NCBI GenBank assembly: GCA_907163375.1
Contig: CAJQUW010001409.1
Location: forward strand, 310,001 to 374,000
Length of the DNA: 64,000 nucleotides
DNA from: Prostheceraeus crozeri
Lineage: Eukaryota; Platyhelminthes; Polycladida; Euryleptidae
Direction of reading: 5' to 3'
Positions 61,462-64,000 of this stretch are shown here, piece after piece. Numbering within the stretch: the stretch's first letter is position 1; the number at the start of each line of letters is the position of its first letter. Position numbers and translations under genes: made by a program. A model generated the notes under the pieces. That model was not told where the DNA came from. It saw only the letters and a program-made list of their open reading frames with translations, and did not search any database.

Positions 61462-63760
61462 CTGTTGAAAAAAGTATAGTTTGATAAACATGTTTGATTT
61501 TGAGTCATGTATTCATCGTGATTAACAATTTATCATGAATTTTGAAAAATTAAGAATTCGTTGGTTTTCTTACTTGCAGGCCTATAATTGACATATGACA
61601 TGCAATTTGATTCAGCTGAATATTTAAACTTAAATACTTAAATTAAAAAATAAACTTAATCTTAAATTAATTGTAGCACTTGATTTTTAGACTTCATCAT
61701 GAACAACAAAGACATGAAATGATAAACGTGATCAGCGGATATCTGAAAACGGTGATGGAAATATTAAAAATCCATTTATTATGGAATTAAGTGAATGCGC
61801 CAAAACTGCCAACTTTAATATCTGCACCCAAAAGTAAGCGCAAACACTATTTCCAACAATGTATCCGCCATATTTGAAATGTATTAATAATTGGTAAATA
61901 GACATTATGAAATTACATCATCCTCAATCATTTTTAGAATATAACCATCGACATCAAGACATGAATTATAAAGATCACCAACAGGCTACTCATACGGAAC
62001 ACAAAGTCAGTCAAGCCTCTCCTTCACAACCCCAATAATATGATAGTATTGGCACAATTCATGCTAGTATATTATAGAAAAATCCTACATGCGAATTTCT
62101 CTTATCAGTCTTGGTTCCATTCAGAACATGTTCAAGCATGAATCATGAAGTATGTACCAATATATCGGCCAATTATTGGCAATGACGATAATCGACAACT
62201 TTTCTAACATACCGGTTACCGGCCGATATATTACGGAAATGTTGATATTTTTCCCGATATTGATAAAATTTTGAAGATACTTATTTCAAATAATACCTTT
62301 TGATCACATGCTTGTAATAACAATCTAAAATGTAAAATCAAATAAATACAATGATAAATGCACAATTATATATGTACATTGTACATGTAGATTGCATGAT
62401 CCAAAATTTATACATATGACTAATATTATGAATGAATGCTGGTCCGGTGACTGATATCTGTGTGATTCCATCAAGGACAGTAAGTCGAAAACCACCTGAA
62501 TTTTACACTATTTATAACTATGTGTATATATGTATGTATTATGAGGGTTCAATATGCTAGTCCTAGTTGGATAGTAAGCTTAAAGGAAGATTATAGAGTC
62601 CACAGCTGAGCACATACAGGAAGCTACGACTGTTCAGAGAATACAGCAATATTTTCACTGCTGTGAGAAACAGAATGGCGCCCCAACTGATTGTCTTACA
62701 TTAAATTTTATCAAGAATAGGATTTGACTATCATCATGGAGCTTAGTGTTGCTATTGCTATATTTGACTTCGCTAGATGATTGGCCTACATAGGAAAACT
62801 AAATTTTCATATCCCTATCCAACAATATTTTGTCTTCTATATCTTCAACACATAAATTTCAGCGATATGTTGATGTCAGGTATACTACGAGTCCACAATA
62901 AAGCATCGCTTGGGCATAATCAAGAAATTACTCCTTTATGTGTGCATTAACAGTTATCTTCTAGTTTAGAGCATTTAAATCGGGGCTATGCTTTGAGGTC
63001 AAATGAACCATTACACCGGCAGTGCCGATACATCGGACAATACTTGATTTGTTGCCGATAGCTTATTTATTAATTGGTATCGGTTATCGACAAAATTTCA
63101 GATAGCGGCACCTCCCCAAAATCAATTTGGGTCCATTCAAACGTATAATAAGAACTGTATGAGGAACTAGAGTGTATGCTTGCCGCCTGCATTTGAGAAC
63201 ACTGTATTAATACCTTATTTTCTTGAACGTAACTCGCTAGTTACAGGAGTTTTTGCAATTCAAGTGCGTGTTCTATTCGAGGACTGGTTCTACTTGAAGG
63301 CGGGTTGCATAAATGATTTTTTTAATTTGTGATTTAATTCTTGATTTTTAGTGACTAAATACAGACATTGTGTACATTGATGATGATGTGGAAAACAAAA
63401 TGTAAGAAGTCTAAGAGAAAAATAACTATGACAATGGCGACGAAATCGAGACGAAAGATTTGCAAGACGCAGAAACAGAAGATTATGTTGAGTGACGATG
63501 CAGCATTGACCATTTTGCCTTTATTAATCGATAAATATTGATTATATGAGTTAGGCGAGCGTCATCGATTTTATCAGTTTGGTAGGAATTGTAAACCATG
63601 GTGGAAATGACATTTAACATAGATTTCTTAAACGAGCAGTTGCATTCAATGACTTTTGACGGAAACACCGGGGTGAATCAAATAATAATGATCTATGTTA
63701 TTTTGAATATCTAGAAATCAAGATCTTATAGTTTGATCAATTGTTTAGCAATAATGATAA
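61462..63760. other. Upstream intron or intergenic stretch
   Basis: Two GC-richer patches rich in CGATA and ATCGG words (62155-62280 and 63010-63110) may be remnants of one repeat, but clear ends were not found. No further exon of the - strand gene was seen. Confidence 0.35.
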
Positions 63761-63769
63761 TTACTGATT

Positions 63770-64000
63770 GTAAGAAGGATACAAGAAGCTGGGTCATACA
63801 GGAAAGTGGCACTAGTGCTGGGTGACAGAAAAATTAGTAAGAGAATGCGAGGGACGGTTTTGGAAACATGTGTCTTGCCAGCATTGACATGCGGATTGGA
63901 AACGATGGCACTGACTGAGCAGCAGCAAAAGATTGCAAGCAAAAACTAAAGGGGACTGAGGTGGACAGGGCATGTAGGAAGGATGGGAGACGAAAGGGTA
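63770..64000 (+). mobile_element. LINE reverse-transcriptase C-terminal fragment, runs off window
   Basis: One frame gives DRKISKRMRGTVLETCVLP, then ALTCGLETMALTEQQQ. This matches the R(V/I)K..VY..CVLPALTYGxETWALTxxQ segment after the RT domain in many animal LINEs. About 25 bases after a stop, GLRWTGHVGRMGDER matches the later RWAGHVxRMxDxR motif. The roughly 30-40 residues usually between them are missing, so an internal deletion has occurred. The element continues past the window end. Confidence 0.7.

Noticed and set aside
62155-63110. Paired patches rich in CGATA and ATCGG, possible transposon ends
   Set aside because: The two patches share words but do not align as clean inverted ends, and no target duplication was found.

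Overview
This window reads as invertebrate animal nuclear DNA. It is AT-rich and gene-poor, with spliced genes, long introns and many decayed transposable elements (CR1/Jockey-like and other LINEs, Penelope-like pieces, a mariner, hAT-like and foldback elements, tRNA-type SINEs and a Ty3/gypsy fossil). The palindromes TAGGCCTA and TACATGTA are clearly over-represented. No bacterial operons, rRNA genes or CRISPR arrays are seen. The species cannot be named from sequence alone; a marine invertebrate is a reasonable guess.

Layout. (1) 1-5495 holds no exon I can support. (2) 5496 to about 28 kb on the + strand is a bestrophin-family anion channel gene lacking its 5' exons. Eight exons join in compatible phase: 5496-5745, 7689-7891, 7984-8061, 12651-12803, 16623-16873, 20501-20610, 23984-24036 and 27689-27717. 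Its introns carry a LINE, a SINE-like unit, a Penelope-like piece, a perfect 124-bp foldback, a MITE candidate, a dispersed 400-bp repeat and a second LINE fragment. (3) 28-41 kb is intergenic and repeat-rich: LINE tail, degenerate foldback, 58-bp tandem duplication, hAT-like element, a kelch-like fragment and a SINE. (4) 41199-44876 on the - strand is an intact, intronless 1225-residue ARHGEF10-type Rho guanine nucleotide exchange factor. (5) 44.9-50.5 kb holds the second copy of the dispersed repeat and a 1391-bp mariner with matched ends. (6) 50628-61461 on the - strand holds two phase-compatible exons of an unrecognised coiled-coil protein. The 10.6-kb gap between them contains a possible histone H1 pseudogene fragment and a 5'-truncated Ty3/gypsy fossil. 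(7) The window ends in a LINE 3' fragment.

How the genes relate. The three host genes show no sign of working as a unit: an ion channel, a Rho activator and an unknown coiled-coil protein, interspersed with repeats. The most notable points are the intronless but intact Rho exchange factor, the acidic insert and altered conserved segment in the bestrophin, and a set of Penelope-like terminal segments arranged as inverted repeats. I saw no multi-gene system that looks new.
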